This document shows, piece by piece, positions 26,518 through 34,584 of a stretch of 64,000 nt of DNA. The first letter of the stretch is position 1, and the number at the start of each line of letters is the position of its first letter. A model generated the notes under the pieces. The model searched no databases and had not been told where the DNA came from. It worked only from the letters and a program-made list of their open reading frames with translations. The translations under genes and the position numbers were made by a program. This DNA is from Azotimanducus sp965199815. Its GTDB lineage: Bacteria; Pseudomonadota; Gammaproteobacteria; Pseudomonadales; Azotimanducaceae. The DNA is taken from assembly GCA_965199815.1 (NCBI GenBank), contig CBDATE010000004.1, forward strand, positions 46,061 through 110,060, in the 5' to 3' direction.

Positions 26518-28125
26518 TCAATCACGATCAATTGGCTTCAACCTCTCCCGCAAGACATTTTTCGCGACCTTCTCCAGGGTTGCGCGTGGCAGTTCATCGA
26601 CCACGTGCACCCGCCGCACCACCTTGAAATCCGGCAGATTGACGCGACAGTAGTCGATGACCTCTTTCTCGATTTGTGATTCGGTCAGGGTCGCCTCCTT
26701 GTCGCCACGAGTCACGAAAGCGACCGGAACTTCGTCCAGCATATAGTGAGGTTGTCCGACCACCGCACATTCGGACACAAGGCCTGTCTGCATCACGACC
26801 GCTTCAATTTCCGAAGCCGCCACGTTTTCGACGCCGACCTTCAACATGTCCTTGTCTCGATCGCAAAAGAACAACCAACCGTCATCATCCGCCCTGACGA
26901 TGTCGCCAGTGTCGAACCACCCATCTTCGTCGAATGCAGCCGAATTCGCTTGCGGGTTTCGATAGTACTCCTTGAACAGGGAGACACCGCGTTCTCCTCG
27001 AATAAACAAGCGGCCTTTCCCGCCTCGCTCGATCAGTGCGCCGTCGTCACTGCGAATCTGAATTTCATATTCCGGCGCAACCTTTCCGATCGTCTGTGCC
27101 GGCCCGAGATCGTCCCGATCCACAACAATGCCTTGCGTGAGCGTTTCGGTCATCCCCCACAACCCCAGGGTATCCACCCCGAAACGCCTGCCGACATCTG
27201 GTAGATGCGCGCCAATACTCCAGAAGCGCATGCCATGTTCAGGAACAGGCTGCGCCATGATTGCCTTTACTGCGAACGGGATCATCGACGCCCAGGTGAT
27301 TTCATGGTTGACGCAAACTTCCCAGAACCGCGATGCGGAGAATTTTGGCAGAACGACAATCGTGCCTCCCGACCAATGAGTTGCGAGCATCGAGTAACCC
27401 TGGGCGTTGGTATGAAAGAGCGGCATGTAGATCAGGGTGACGTCTTCCCGCTGCAAGCGGAAATGCTGCGCGGTTGTCCTTCCCGCCCAGACTCCGTTGG
27501 CATGTGTCCACAGGACTGCCTTGGGGCGGGAAGTAGTGCCGGATGTGAACTGAACGCTCAGATTCCTCTGCGGATCGGGCGGCGCTATCGATCGCTTGTC
27601 CTTGTTGAAGAGCGCTTCGAAGGGCAACGCCGCCGTCTTTTCGACGATTGCCGAGCTGTCCGCCCTCGGCTGCCCTGCGTCGTTGTTGGCGACTGCCAGA
27701 AAGCGAAGGTCCGGGCAGGCATCCCGGATCATTTCGGCGAACCTTGGCTGCGTCAGGCAGCAAACGGCTTCCGTCACCTCTGCAAAGTAGCTCAGGTCGC
27801 GCGCGACCGACCGGGTATTCGTTGACACGGCAACGGCGCCAAGGATCGCGCACGCATACCAGGAGAAGATGAACTCGGGCGAGTTGTCCATGTGCAGCAG
27901 AACAAAGTTGCCGGGCTCTACGCCTCTCCGACTCAATCCTTCGGCGAGACGACGGGACCCTGCAAACAGTTCTGCATAGGTAAAACGCTGCTCGGCCTCA
28001 CCGAACGGGCAGAAGACAAGGCAGGTCTTGTCGGGCTGCCTTTCAGCCCATCGTTCCAGCATCCATGGAACATCCAGGCCATCGACAGACGTCCAGGCGC
28101 TGTTCACCGCTTGTTGCTCATGCAA
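26518..28125 (-). CDS. AMP-forming acyl-CoA synthetase
   Basis: 535 residues. Adenylate-forming motifs in order: FTSGTTSRPKAV (A3, with Ser where Gly is usual in TSGTTGxPK), WGMTET (A5), WFDTGD (A7), RDKDMLKVGVENV (A8) and a C-terminal Lys in PRATLEKVAKN (A10). It activates a carboxylic acid to its CoA thioester with ATP. It is divergent from the flavoprotein gene at 28608 and upstream of a SnoaL gene. Membership in the catabolic cluster suggests that it activates a carboxylated intermediate produced by the Rieske enzyme. Substrate specificity cannot be read from the sequence. Confidence 0.92.
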   Translation of the reverse strand: MHEQQAVNSAWTSVDGLDVPWMLERWAERQPDKTCLVFCPFGEAEQRFTYAELFAGSRRLAEGLSRRGVEPGNFVLLHMDNSPEFIFSWYACAILGAVAVSTNTRSVARDLSYFAEVTEAVCCLTQPRFAEMIRDACPDLRFLAVANNDAGQPRADSSAIVEKTAALPFEALFNKDKRSIAPPDPQRNLSVQFTSGTTSRPKAVLWTHANGVWAGRTTAQHFRLQREDVTLIYMPLFHTNAQGYSMLATHWSGGTIVVLPKFSASRFWEVCVNHEITWASMIPFAVKAIMAQPVPEHGMRFWSIGAHLPDVGRRFGVDTLGLWGMTETLTQGIVVDRDDLGPAQTIGKVAPEYEIQIRSDDGALIERGGKGRLFIRGERGVSLFKEYYRNPQANSAAFDEDGWFDTGDIVRADDDGWLFFCDRDKDMLKVGVENVAASEIEAVVMQTGLVSECAVVGQPHYMLDEVPVAFVTRGDKEATLTESQIEKEVIDYCRVNLPDFKVVRRVHVVDELPRATLEKVAKNVLRERLKPIDRD

Positions 28126-28607
28126 CTCGCCCGCGCAAAAGCGGAGGGTCGGGAAACATCAGCCCGCGGCAGTCCAGGTCGCAAGAGCACAGCGTGGCAT
28201 CGTTCAACAAGGGCGCGACGATGGCGGCGCAGGTATTGCGCCGGCAAGTGAACTGATTGCCGCCAGACCACGGTAGTCGTTGGCAAATCCCTGCGTTTCA
28301 TGAGAGGCCCCTGCCGACAGGTCGCCAGCATTTTGGGTTATCTCGCCCTGCATTGCCAATCTCTCGACTCTGCGACCTGTTCGTCCTGCGTGTGATCTGA
28401 CAGCGATTTCGAATATGGAAATGAGCCTGGTGCTCGAATCCACCATCCACTGGCGCCCGGACGCGGATGTGGTGGTTCTCAAGCGTTTCGGGTCAAGTCC
28501 GAATGATTGCGACAGCCCGTCCGCCAGGGGTACTGGCCCCATGCACGCACTTTCAATCCACGGGCGACACCGGTATGCTGCCGCACTCGAATTCAACGGA
28601 GCGAAGC
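28126..28607. promoter_or_regulatory. Divergent intergenic region, 482 bases
   Basis: This region separates the acyl-CoA synthetase (minus) from the flavoprotein gene (plus) and must carry promoters in both directions. Open frames within it overlap both flanks and look like chance frames. I did not find a convincing -35/-10 pair or a long palindrome. The region is unusually long for this gene-dense segment, so an operator for the cluster regulator is plausible but unproven. Confidence 0.35.
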
Positions 28608-29858
28608 ATGTCAGAAGCAGTCGTATCCGAGCCGAAGCCGGGCGCCACCGGGTTCCTGGAATCGCCGTTGGAACGGGTGCACCGGCTGGCGGACGTCATT
28701 CGCGAGGGGGGCGATGAAGCCCAGAATCAGCGCCGCCTGCCGGCCGAGACGGCTGATATCCTCATCAATGAGGGGCTGTACCGATTTACTCTGCCCACCG
28801 AGCTTGGCGGAGAGAACGCCAGCGTAAGAGAAACGATCGAGGTTCTGGAGGCCATTGCCGCCATCGACGGCTCCGTAGGCTGGAACGTGATGATCGGCTC
28901 CGAGATCAACGCCATCGCCGCCGGCGGCATGGACCCCCACATTGCCCGCGAAGTCTATCTGGACAATCCGCGCGTCATCATGTGTGGTGGCGGTGGGCCG
29001 GGCACTCAGCCTTCCTTTGCCGTGCCGCAGAAAGACGGCAGTTTCCGGGTCTCCGGGCAGACCACTTTCCAGAGCGGCTGCCACAATGCCGAATGGAGCT
29101 TCATGGCCGCCCCCATCGTGGAGAACGGCGAAGCACGCCTGAACGAAGACGGCACGCCGGTGTTTCGCATGTGGTTCCTGCATCGGGACGAATGGGAAAT
29201 CCGGGACACCTGGAACATGGCCGGTCTGCGTGGCTCCGGCAGCCATGATGTATTCGCCGACAACGCCCTGGTGCCCGCACGGTTTGCCGAGGTCGATCTG
29301 TTCAGCGTGCCTGCCCACTACCCCAACCCGGTCTTCCGCATCCCGGTCGCCTTGCGCCTGTCATTCAACAAGGCAGCGGTGGCTCTTGGCGTTGCCAGGG
29401 GCGCCCTGGATGTTTTCTGCGACATCGCCCAAAACAAGATGCCGCTGCTTTCATCCTCCACCCTCAAGGACAAGCCCGTCGCCCAGTATCGAGTCGGCGA
29501 AGGCGAAGCCGAGTTGCGCGCTGCGCGCGCCTTCCTGACAGACAGCATGGACGATGTGGTCGATGAGCTGGCCGACGGCGCCGCCACACCCGGCGCCGAA
29601 ACCACCAAGCTGGCGCGTCTCGCCTGCACTCATGCCGCGAACGTCTCGATGCGCGTCGTGGACAGCGTACACAATGCCGCCGGCACCACCAGCCTGCGCA
29701 TGGACTGCCCGCTGGAACGCAAGCTGCGCGATGCGCACGGCTGCGCGACGCACCGATGGGTGGCCCACCCCCTGTACACGGAGATCGGCAAGATGTTCCT
29801 GGGCCATCCGGGGCTGCCCGAACTCTCCGGCGAAGGCGAGCCGCAGATCAGCAAGTAG
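28608..29858 (+). CDS. Acyl-CoA-dehydrogenase-fold flavoprotein (oxidase/monooxygenase type)
   Basis: 416 residues from ATG 28608. The sequence follows the acyl-CoA dehydrogenase fold: N-terminal helices (LPAETADILINEGLYRFTLP, ELGG), middle beta-domain (FRVSGQTTFQSGCHNAEW, WNMAGLRGSGSHDV) and C-terminal helices (NAAGTTSLRMDCPLERKLRDAHG). The catalytic Glu motif of true acyl-CoA dehydrogenases (EGTxE) is absent. The GSGSHDV and ERxxRDAH patterns are those of group D flavin monooxygenases and related proteins (HsaA-like). It may therefore hydroxylate an aromatic or CoA-bound substrate with reduced flavin. DUF1330 and aldehyde dehydrogenase genes follow closely. Confidence 0.75.
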   Translation: MSEAVVSEPKPGATGFLESPLERVHRLADVIREGGDEAQNQRRLPAETADILINEGLYRFTLPTELGGENASVRETIEVLEAIAAIDGSVGWNVMIGSEINAIAAGGMDPHIAREVYLDNPRVIMCGGGGPGTQPSFAVPQKDGSFRVSGQTTFQSGCHNAEWSFMAAPIVENGEARLNEDGTPVFRMWFLHRDEWEIRDTWNMAGLRGSGSHDVFADNALVPARFAEVDLFSVPAHYPNPVFRIPVALRLSFNKAAVALGVARGALDVFCDIAQNKMPLLSSSTLKDKPVAQYRVGEGEAELRAARAFLTDSMDDVVDELADGAATPGAETTKLARLACTHAANVSMRVVDSVHNAAGTTSLRMDCPLERKLRDAHGCATHRWVAHPLYTEIGKMFLGHPGLPELSGEGEPQISK

Positions 29859-29915
29859 TCCCGAACGCAGAACCCTGTTCATCACGCCCCCGCTCAGCAC
29901 ACCAAGGAGTGACCG

Positions 29916-30212
29916 ATGGCAGCCTACTTCATTGCCCAGTATGTAGTGAACGATGCAGACCTGTACCGTGAGTATCAGGGGGGCGCCGGCCCCGCCGTAG
30001 CCAAGTATGGCGGCGAAGTGGTGGTGTTCGATGTCGCCGCTGCCAGCATGGAAGGCGAACCGCCGGGTCCGCAATCGGTCGTGCTGAAGTTCGAATCCGC
30101 AGAGCAGGCCCAGGCATGGTACAACTCCGAGGAATACCAGGCCGTTGTCGGCAAGCGACTGGCCGCCACCGAGGGCTTTGCCGTGCTCTCGCAGAGCATG
30201 AACCTCGGCTGA
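29916..30212 (+). CDS. DUF1330 domain protein
   Basis: 98 residues with an AAGGAG ribosome site nine bases upstream. It begins AAYFIAQYVVNDADLYREY and contains GGEVVVFD, VVLKFESAEQAQAWYNSEEYQ, which is the DUF1330 (dimeric alpha/beta barrel, ferredoxin-like) signature. No enzymatic role is established for the family. The gene lies between the flavoprotein and the aldehyde dehydrogenase with short gaps (57 and 31 bases), so it is almost certainly cotranscribed with them. Confidence 0.85.
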   Translation: MAAYFIAQYVVNDADLYREYQGGAGPAVAKYGGEVVVFDVAAASMEGEPPGPQSVVLKFESAEQAQAWYNSEEYQAVVGKRLAATEGFAVLSQSMNLG

Positions 30213-30243
30213 TCAACCCCAGACTGACAGGAGACCTCGAATC

Positions 30244-31680
30244 GTGAGCAATCGTCAAAAGTTCTACATCAACGGGCAGTGGACCTCGCCCTCCACAAGC
30301 GCCACCATGCCGGTCGTCAACCCTGCTACGGAAGAGGTGATCGATGCGATCGCACTCGGCGCCCAGGCCGATGTGGATGCAGCCGTCGGCGCCGCCAGGG
30401 CCGCATTCGAAACCTTTTCCACGACCACGCGAGAAGAACGCATCGCCCTGCTGGAACGGATCATTGCCGCCTACAGCGCAAGAATGGACGAAGTGGCCGC
30501 CACCATCAGCGAGGAGATGGGCGCCCCCATGTTCCTGGCCAAGGCGGCCCAGGCGCCGGCAGGCGTCGGCCACCTGATGACAGCCCTGGAAGTGCTGAAG
30601 AACTTCCAGTTCGAGGAAGACGTCGGCACGTCGAGGGTGGTCAAGGAACCAGTGGGTGTCTGCGGCTTCATCACCCCCTGGAACTGGCCCATCAATCAGA
30701 TTGCGTGCAAGGTAGCGCCGGCGCTGGCGGCAGGCTGCACCATGGTGCTGAAACCATCGGAAGTCGCTCCCTTCAACGCCATCCTGTTTGCCGAAATCCT
30801 CGACGAAGCCGGCGTGCCCGCAGGCGTATTCAATCTGGTCAATGGTGACGGACCAACAGTCGGCGCCGCCCTTTCTGCGCACCCGGATATCGACATGATG
30901 TCCTTCACCGGCTCCACCCGGGCGGGTATCGAAGTCGCCAGAAACGCGGCGCCCACCGTCAAGCGGGTGGCGCAGGAACTCGGCGGCAAGTCGGCCAACA
31001 TCATCCTCGACGACGCCGACTTCCAGGCCGCCATTTCTCGGGACGTGTTCGGCATGTGCATGAACTCGGGCCAATCCTGCAATGCGCCAACGCGGATGCT
31101 GGTGCCGAGCGCGCGCATGGACGAGGCCGCAGGCATCGCGCGTGCGGCAGCAGAGAACATTCAGGTGGGCGATCCCAACGCCAGCACCACCAACATAGGC
31201 CCGGTGGTGTCGGAAACCCAGTTCAACAAGATTCAGGGGCTGATCGAGAGAGGCATCGCCGAAGGCGCCCAACTCGAAACCGGTGGCACGGGCCGACCGG
31301 ACGGGCTGAATCGCGGCTACTACGTGAAGCCGACGGTCTTCTCCCATGTCAGCAACGACATGACCATTGCCCGTGAGGAAATCTTCGGGCCTGTGTTGTC
31401 ACTGATCGGCTATGAGAACGACGAAGACGCAGTGCGCATCGCCAACGACACTGTATATGGGCTTTCCGGCTACATCTCGTCGGGAGATCCGGAGCGGGCC
31501 AGGGCCGTCGCTCGGCAGATTCGCAGTGGCAATGTCCACCTGAACGGCGCCTCGGTAGATCAGAAGGCGCCCTTCGGCGGCTACAAGCAATCCGGCAACG
31601 GCCGGGAATGGGGCAGCCACGGCTTCGAGGAATTCCTGGAAGTGAAGGCCATCCTCGGCTACAACGCCGCGGCCGGCTGA
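30244..31680 (+). CDS. NAD(P)-dependent aldehyde dehydrogenase
   Basis: 478 residues from a GTG preceded by AGGAG. ALDH signatures are TPWNWPINQIACKVAPALAAG (substrate/cofactor channel), the catalytic Glu region QELGGKSANIIL, the catalytic Cys in NSGQSCNAPTR, and EEIFGPVLS near the C terminus. It oxidises an aldehyde to the acid in the cytosol. It sits in the plus-strand run flavoprotein-DUF1330-ALDH-SnoaL, with 22 bases to the next gene. The substrate is unknown; the nearest subfamily by eye is the broad 'aldehyde dehydrogenase family protein' group. Confidence 0.93.
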   Translation: MSNRQKFYINGQWTSPSTSATMPVVNPATEEVIDAIALGAQADVDAAVGAARAAFETFSTTTREERIALLERIIAAYSARMDEVAATISEEMGAPMFLAKAAQAPAGVGHLMTALEVLKNFQFEEDVGTSRVVKEPVGVCGFITPWNWPINQIACKVAPALAAGCTMVLKPSEVAPFNAILFAEILDEAGVPAGVFNLVNGDGPTVGAALSAHPDIDMMSFTGSTRAGIEVARNAAPTVKRVAQELGGKSANIILDDADFQAAISRDVFGMCMNSGQSCNAPTRMLVPSARMDEAAGIARAAAENIQVGDPNASTTNIGPVVSETQFNKIQGLIERGIAEGAQLETGGTGRPDGLNRGYYVKPTVFSHVSNDMTIAREEIFGPVLSLIGYENDEDAVRIANDTVYGLSGYISSGDPERARAVARQIRSGNVHLNGASVDQKAPFGGYKQSGNGREWGSHGFEEFLEVKAILGYNAAAG

Positions 31681-31702
31681 ACCACTGGAACGGAACGGCG
31701 CC

Positions 31703-32131
31703 ATGTCGGAGCAGACCGTCGCAGATCGCATCGCGCTGCAGGATGTGATGCTCAGGTACGCCGCCGGCGTGGACGAGCGGGATTTCGTCATGTACCGGGG
31801 CTGCTTCGCCGATGATGTGGAAGTGGTCGGATTCGGTGAGGAGACGGTTCGCGGCGGTGATGCCTGGTTGGCCTATGTCAAGACGGCTCTGGAGCAATTC
31901 GGGCCAACGCAGCACATGCTCGGCCCGCAGTTTGCCAGCATTGACGGAGACCGGGCGCATTGCCGCACGGACGTGCAGGCGCTGCACTATCTCAAGGATC
32001 AGCCTGATACCACCCTGACACTCTGGGCCACCTACAAGTCGGACATGCAGCGACTGGATGGCGTCTGGAAGATCGTGCGCCACGAGCTGGTGAGTCGCGG
32101 CACGCGCATTCAGTCTGATCAAGGGGCCTGA
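31703..32131 (+). CDS. SnoaL-like (NTF2-fold) protein
   Basis: 142 residues. MSEQTVADRIALQDVMLRYAAGVDERDFVMYRGCFADDVEV is the typical SnoaL_4 opening (helix, D-x-R-D, CF-DD). It is followed by QHMLGPQFASIDGDRAHCRTDVQALHY and WKIVRHELVSRGTR. It is the last gene of the flavoprotein-DUF1330-ALDH operon. It overlaps the convergent glcF gene by 13 bases at the 3' ends, which leaves no room for a terminator between them. The reaction is unknown. Confidence 0.75.
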   Translation: MSEQTVADRIALQDVMLRYAAGVDERDFVMYRGCFADDVEVVGFGEETVRGGDAWLAYVKTALEQFGPTQHMLGPQFASIDGDRAHCRTDVQALHYLKDQPDTTLTLWATYKSDMQRLDGVWKIVRHELVSRGTRIQSDQGA

Positions 32132-33465
32132 GCCGGAACATCGCTTCGGAGGCGGGCTGGGTCCAGCAGCTCGATCCAATGGCAGACCGGCAGGCCGGGT
32201 TCGCCGGACAGATGCAGTTGACAGCCAACATTGGCAGTCGCAACCAGATCCGGCGCTGTCGCCCGAATCTGCGTGAGTTTTGCCTGCTTCAGATCCGCAG
32301 CCATATCTGGTTGCAGCAGCGAATAGACGCCCGCCGAACCACAACACATGTGCGCATCCGCCAGTGACTGCACAGCATAGCCGGCACGGGCGAGCAGAGG
32401 CTCGACCAGCCCGGTCAAGCGTTGGCCGTGTTGCAGCGTGCAGGGCGCCTGCCAGGCTACCCTCAGCCCTCGGTCTGGCGTTGCCGCAGATGAACGAATT
32501 GCCGGCGGCTGAATCGGTTCGGCCTCGGTTCGCTGCACCGGGCGCCCGCCATCGGCAGGCGCCAATCCCGCTTCCAATTCCGTGGCGACTTCAGCGAGGT
32601 CCCGCGTTTTCGCACTGACTGCGCGGGCGATTGGCCCATAGTGCGGATCATTGGCAAACAGCCGGCCCAGGTCCTTGACCGTCACGCCGCAGCCGCTGGC
32701 CGAGGAGATGATCCAGCGTAGTCCCGACAATCGTGGCGCCAGCGCATCCAGATTGCGTCGCATCCAGGCGTGCGCCGAACCGGTCTGGTTCAAGTGCAGG
32801 TTCAGACCGCCGCAGCAGTGTTCGTTTGGCAAATAGCATACCTCGACGCCATGCGCCTCAAGGTAGCGCCCTGCCGCTGCCGTCGCCTGCGGCGTGAGTG
32901 CGGCCTGTACACACCCCTGCAAGAGCAGGGCGCGCCCCGCGCCTGGAGCGCCGGATGCAGGTAGCTGGCGCGCCGCTTGCGGCATCGGCGAGAGCGCTGG
33001 CCGAACCCGCAGCGGCGCTGCCCAGGCCGACGGCAGCAGCCAAAGAAACCAGCGCAGTGGTCGCACCAGAGCCGACATGCGCCGAGCCCTTGGCGCCAGC
33101 AGTCCGAGCAGCCAACGCAGGACGCGCTGCCCGGCGCTGCGCCCCGCTGCGCCGGCTGCCAGACGGCCAGTCTCCAGCAACTCGCCGTAGTCCACGCCGG
33201 ACGGGCAAACCGTCTCGCAGGCGCGACAGGTCAGACAGGCGTCGAGATGCTTTCGAGTGGCGCCAGCCAGATCTGGCTGCGGCGTTTCCAGCAGATTCTT
33301 GATGAGGTAGATGCGCCCGCGCGGACCATCCAGTTCATCCCCAAGCAACTGATACGTGGGGCAGACCGCATTGCACAGGCCACAGTGGACGCAACGCCTG
33401 AGTATGGCGTCGGCGCGTCGCCCCTCCGGGACGTCGAGCCAGCGCTGGTCAAGTTCCGTGCGCAT
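32119..33465 (-). CDS. glcF: Glycolate oxidase iron-sulfur subunit GlcF
   Basis: 448 residues. Two ferredoxin-type 4Fe-4S motifs near the N terminus are HCGLCNAVCPTY and CLTCRACETVCPSG. Two cysteine-rich CCG modules are LPNEHCCGG and DAHMCCGSAG in the C-terminal half. This is the GlcF layout. It forms the glycolate dehydrogenase complex with GlcD and GlcE, oxidising glycolate to glyoxylate and delivering electrons to the membrane. It is the third gene of glcD-glcE-glcF, starting 36 bases after glcE ends. Confidence 0.93.
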   Translation of the reverse strand: MRTELDQRWLDVPEGRRADAILRRCVHCGLCNAVCPTYQLLGDELDGPRGRIYLIKNLLETPQPDLAGATRKHLDACLTCRACETVCPSGVDYGELLETGRLAAGAAGRSAGQRVLRWLLGLLAPRARRMSALVRPLRWFLWLLPSAWAAPLRVRPALSPMPQAARQLPASGAPGAGRALLLQGCVQAALTPQATAAAGRYLEAHGVEVCYLPNEHCCGGLNLHLNQTGSAHAWMRRNLDALAPRLSGLRWIISSASGCGVTVKDLGRLFANDPHYGPIARAVSAKTRDLAEVATELEAGLAPADGGRPVQRTEAEPIQPPAIRSSAATPDRGLRVAWQAPCTLQHGQRLTGLVEPLLARAGYAVQSLADAHMCCGSAGVYSLLQPDMAADLKQAKLTQIRATAPDLVATANVGCQLHLSGEPGLPVCHWIELLDPARLRSDVPAQAP

Positions 33466-33501
33466 GAGTCAGGCAACGCAGACGGGTTGGACCCCACACC
33501 A

Positions 33502-34584
33502 TCAATTCGACCCCTGGGGAAACATGCTGGCGAGATGGGGGTTGAAGATGTTGCGGGGATCGAAGGCAGACTTGATTCGGGCCATCAGAGCGCCTTCGGC
33601 GCCGGTCACCTGGGGCGTCGCCCGCGCTGGCTGCGCCTGCCCGCCGGCAGAAGCAGCATAGGCCGCCACCTCGGACTCCTGACGCGCCGTCCACCACCAA
33701 CGCCTGGCGCCGGCCCAGTCCAGCAACCAGCACTCCGGAGCCCCGGGCGGCAAGGGCGCTGCGGGCGCGCAACGCACTTCCCAGAGACGGGCCTCCGGTT
33801 CGGGTGGTTTCTGAAAGAACGCCAGGGCGTGATCGCGCAGAGCAGTCCAGTATTCCGGGATCAATTCCGGCTCGCCTCCCAAGCGCTGCGCTGCCTGCCG
33901 CACACTGGCCTCGGCCCCGGCGAGGCGCAGGTGCAGGCAGCCGCTCTGATAACTCATGCCAGAAAGCGGCCAGGACTCCCGACATCTCTGCCGCATTTGC
34001 GCCAGCGCCTGCTCCGCCGACGCCAGACGCAAGCAAAGATGCCGCTCGGCTTCGGGCTTCGGAACAGTGCGCAGGCTGACCGAAAGCAGCGGGCCAAGCG
34101 TACCCCAGGCGCCGACCTGCAATCGGGACAGATCATAGCCCGCGACATTCTTCACCACCTGACCGCCAAACGTCAAAGCCTCCCCCAGCCCATTCACCAT
34201 CTGCACGCCCAGCACGGCATCACGCAGGGCTCCCAGCCAGGGTCGGCCAGGGCCAGACCAGCCCGTCGCGACCGCGCCGCCAAGCGTGGCCAGCGCCGAT
34301 GCCGCCGGTGGATCAAAGGGCAGGCGCTGGCTGCAAGCGTCCAGCTCGGCGACGATCTCGGACAGCGGCGTACCGGTGCGCGCCTGCAGGACCAACTCTT
34401 CCGGACGATAGTCGATCACGCCGCGGTGCCCGGCCAGAGTCAGTGTTTGCAGTTCCGGCGCACTGGCATGAGGCAGCCTCGAACCCTGACCAACCAGCAA
34501 CAGAGCGCCACCCCTGACCGCCCTGGATGCGGACAACACTGCATTGACCAGATAGTCGGTCTGATCTGAATCTGATTCGGTCAA
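33502..34584 (-). CDS. glcE: Glycolate oxidase FAD-binding subunit GlcE
   Basis: 360 residues from a TTG at 34584 that overlaps the TGA of glcD (TTGA); this start removes an unlike N-terminal extension. FAD-binding features are LVGQGSRLPHA, VIDYRPEELVLQARTGTPLSEI, PAASALATLGGAVATGWSGPGR and LTFGGQVVKNVAGYDLSRL. The C-terminal part has the short GlcE tail ending ARIKSAFDPRNIFNPH. It works with GlcD and GlcF. The TTG start and coupling to glcD are inferred from position, since no stronger ribosome site is visible. Confidence 0.9.
   Translation of the reverse strand: MTESDSDQTDYLVNAVLSASRAVRGGALLLVGQGSRLPHASAPELQTLTLAGHRGVIDYRPEELVLQARTGTPLSEIVAELDACSQRLPFDPPAASALATLGGAVATGWSGPGRPWLGALRDAVLGVQMVNGLGEALTFGGQVVKNVAGYDLSRLQVGAWGTLGPLLSVSLRTVPKPEAERHLCLRLASAEQALAQMRQRCRESWPLSGMSYQSGCLHLRLAGAEASVRQAAQRLGGEPELIPEYWTALRDHALAFFQKPPEPEARLWEVRCAPAAPLPPGAPECWLLDWAGARRWWWTARQESEVAAYAASAGGQAQPARATPQVTGAEGALMARIKSAFDPRNIFNPHLASMFPQGSN

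Noticed and set aside
29929..31347. 472-codon antisense frame over DUF1330/aldehyde dehydrogenase
   Set aside because: The plus-strand proteins are clear families. The antisense translation has no signature.
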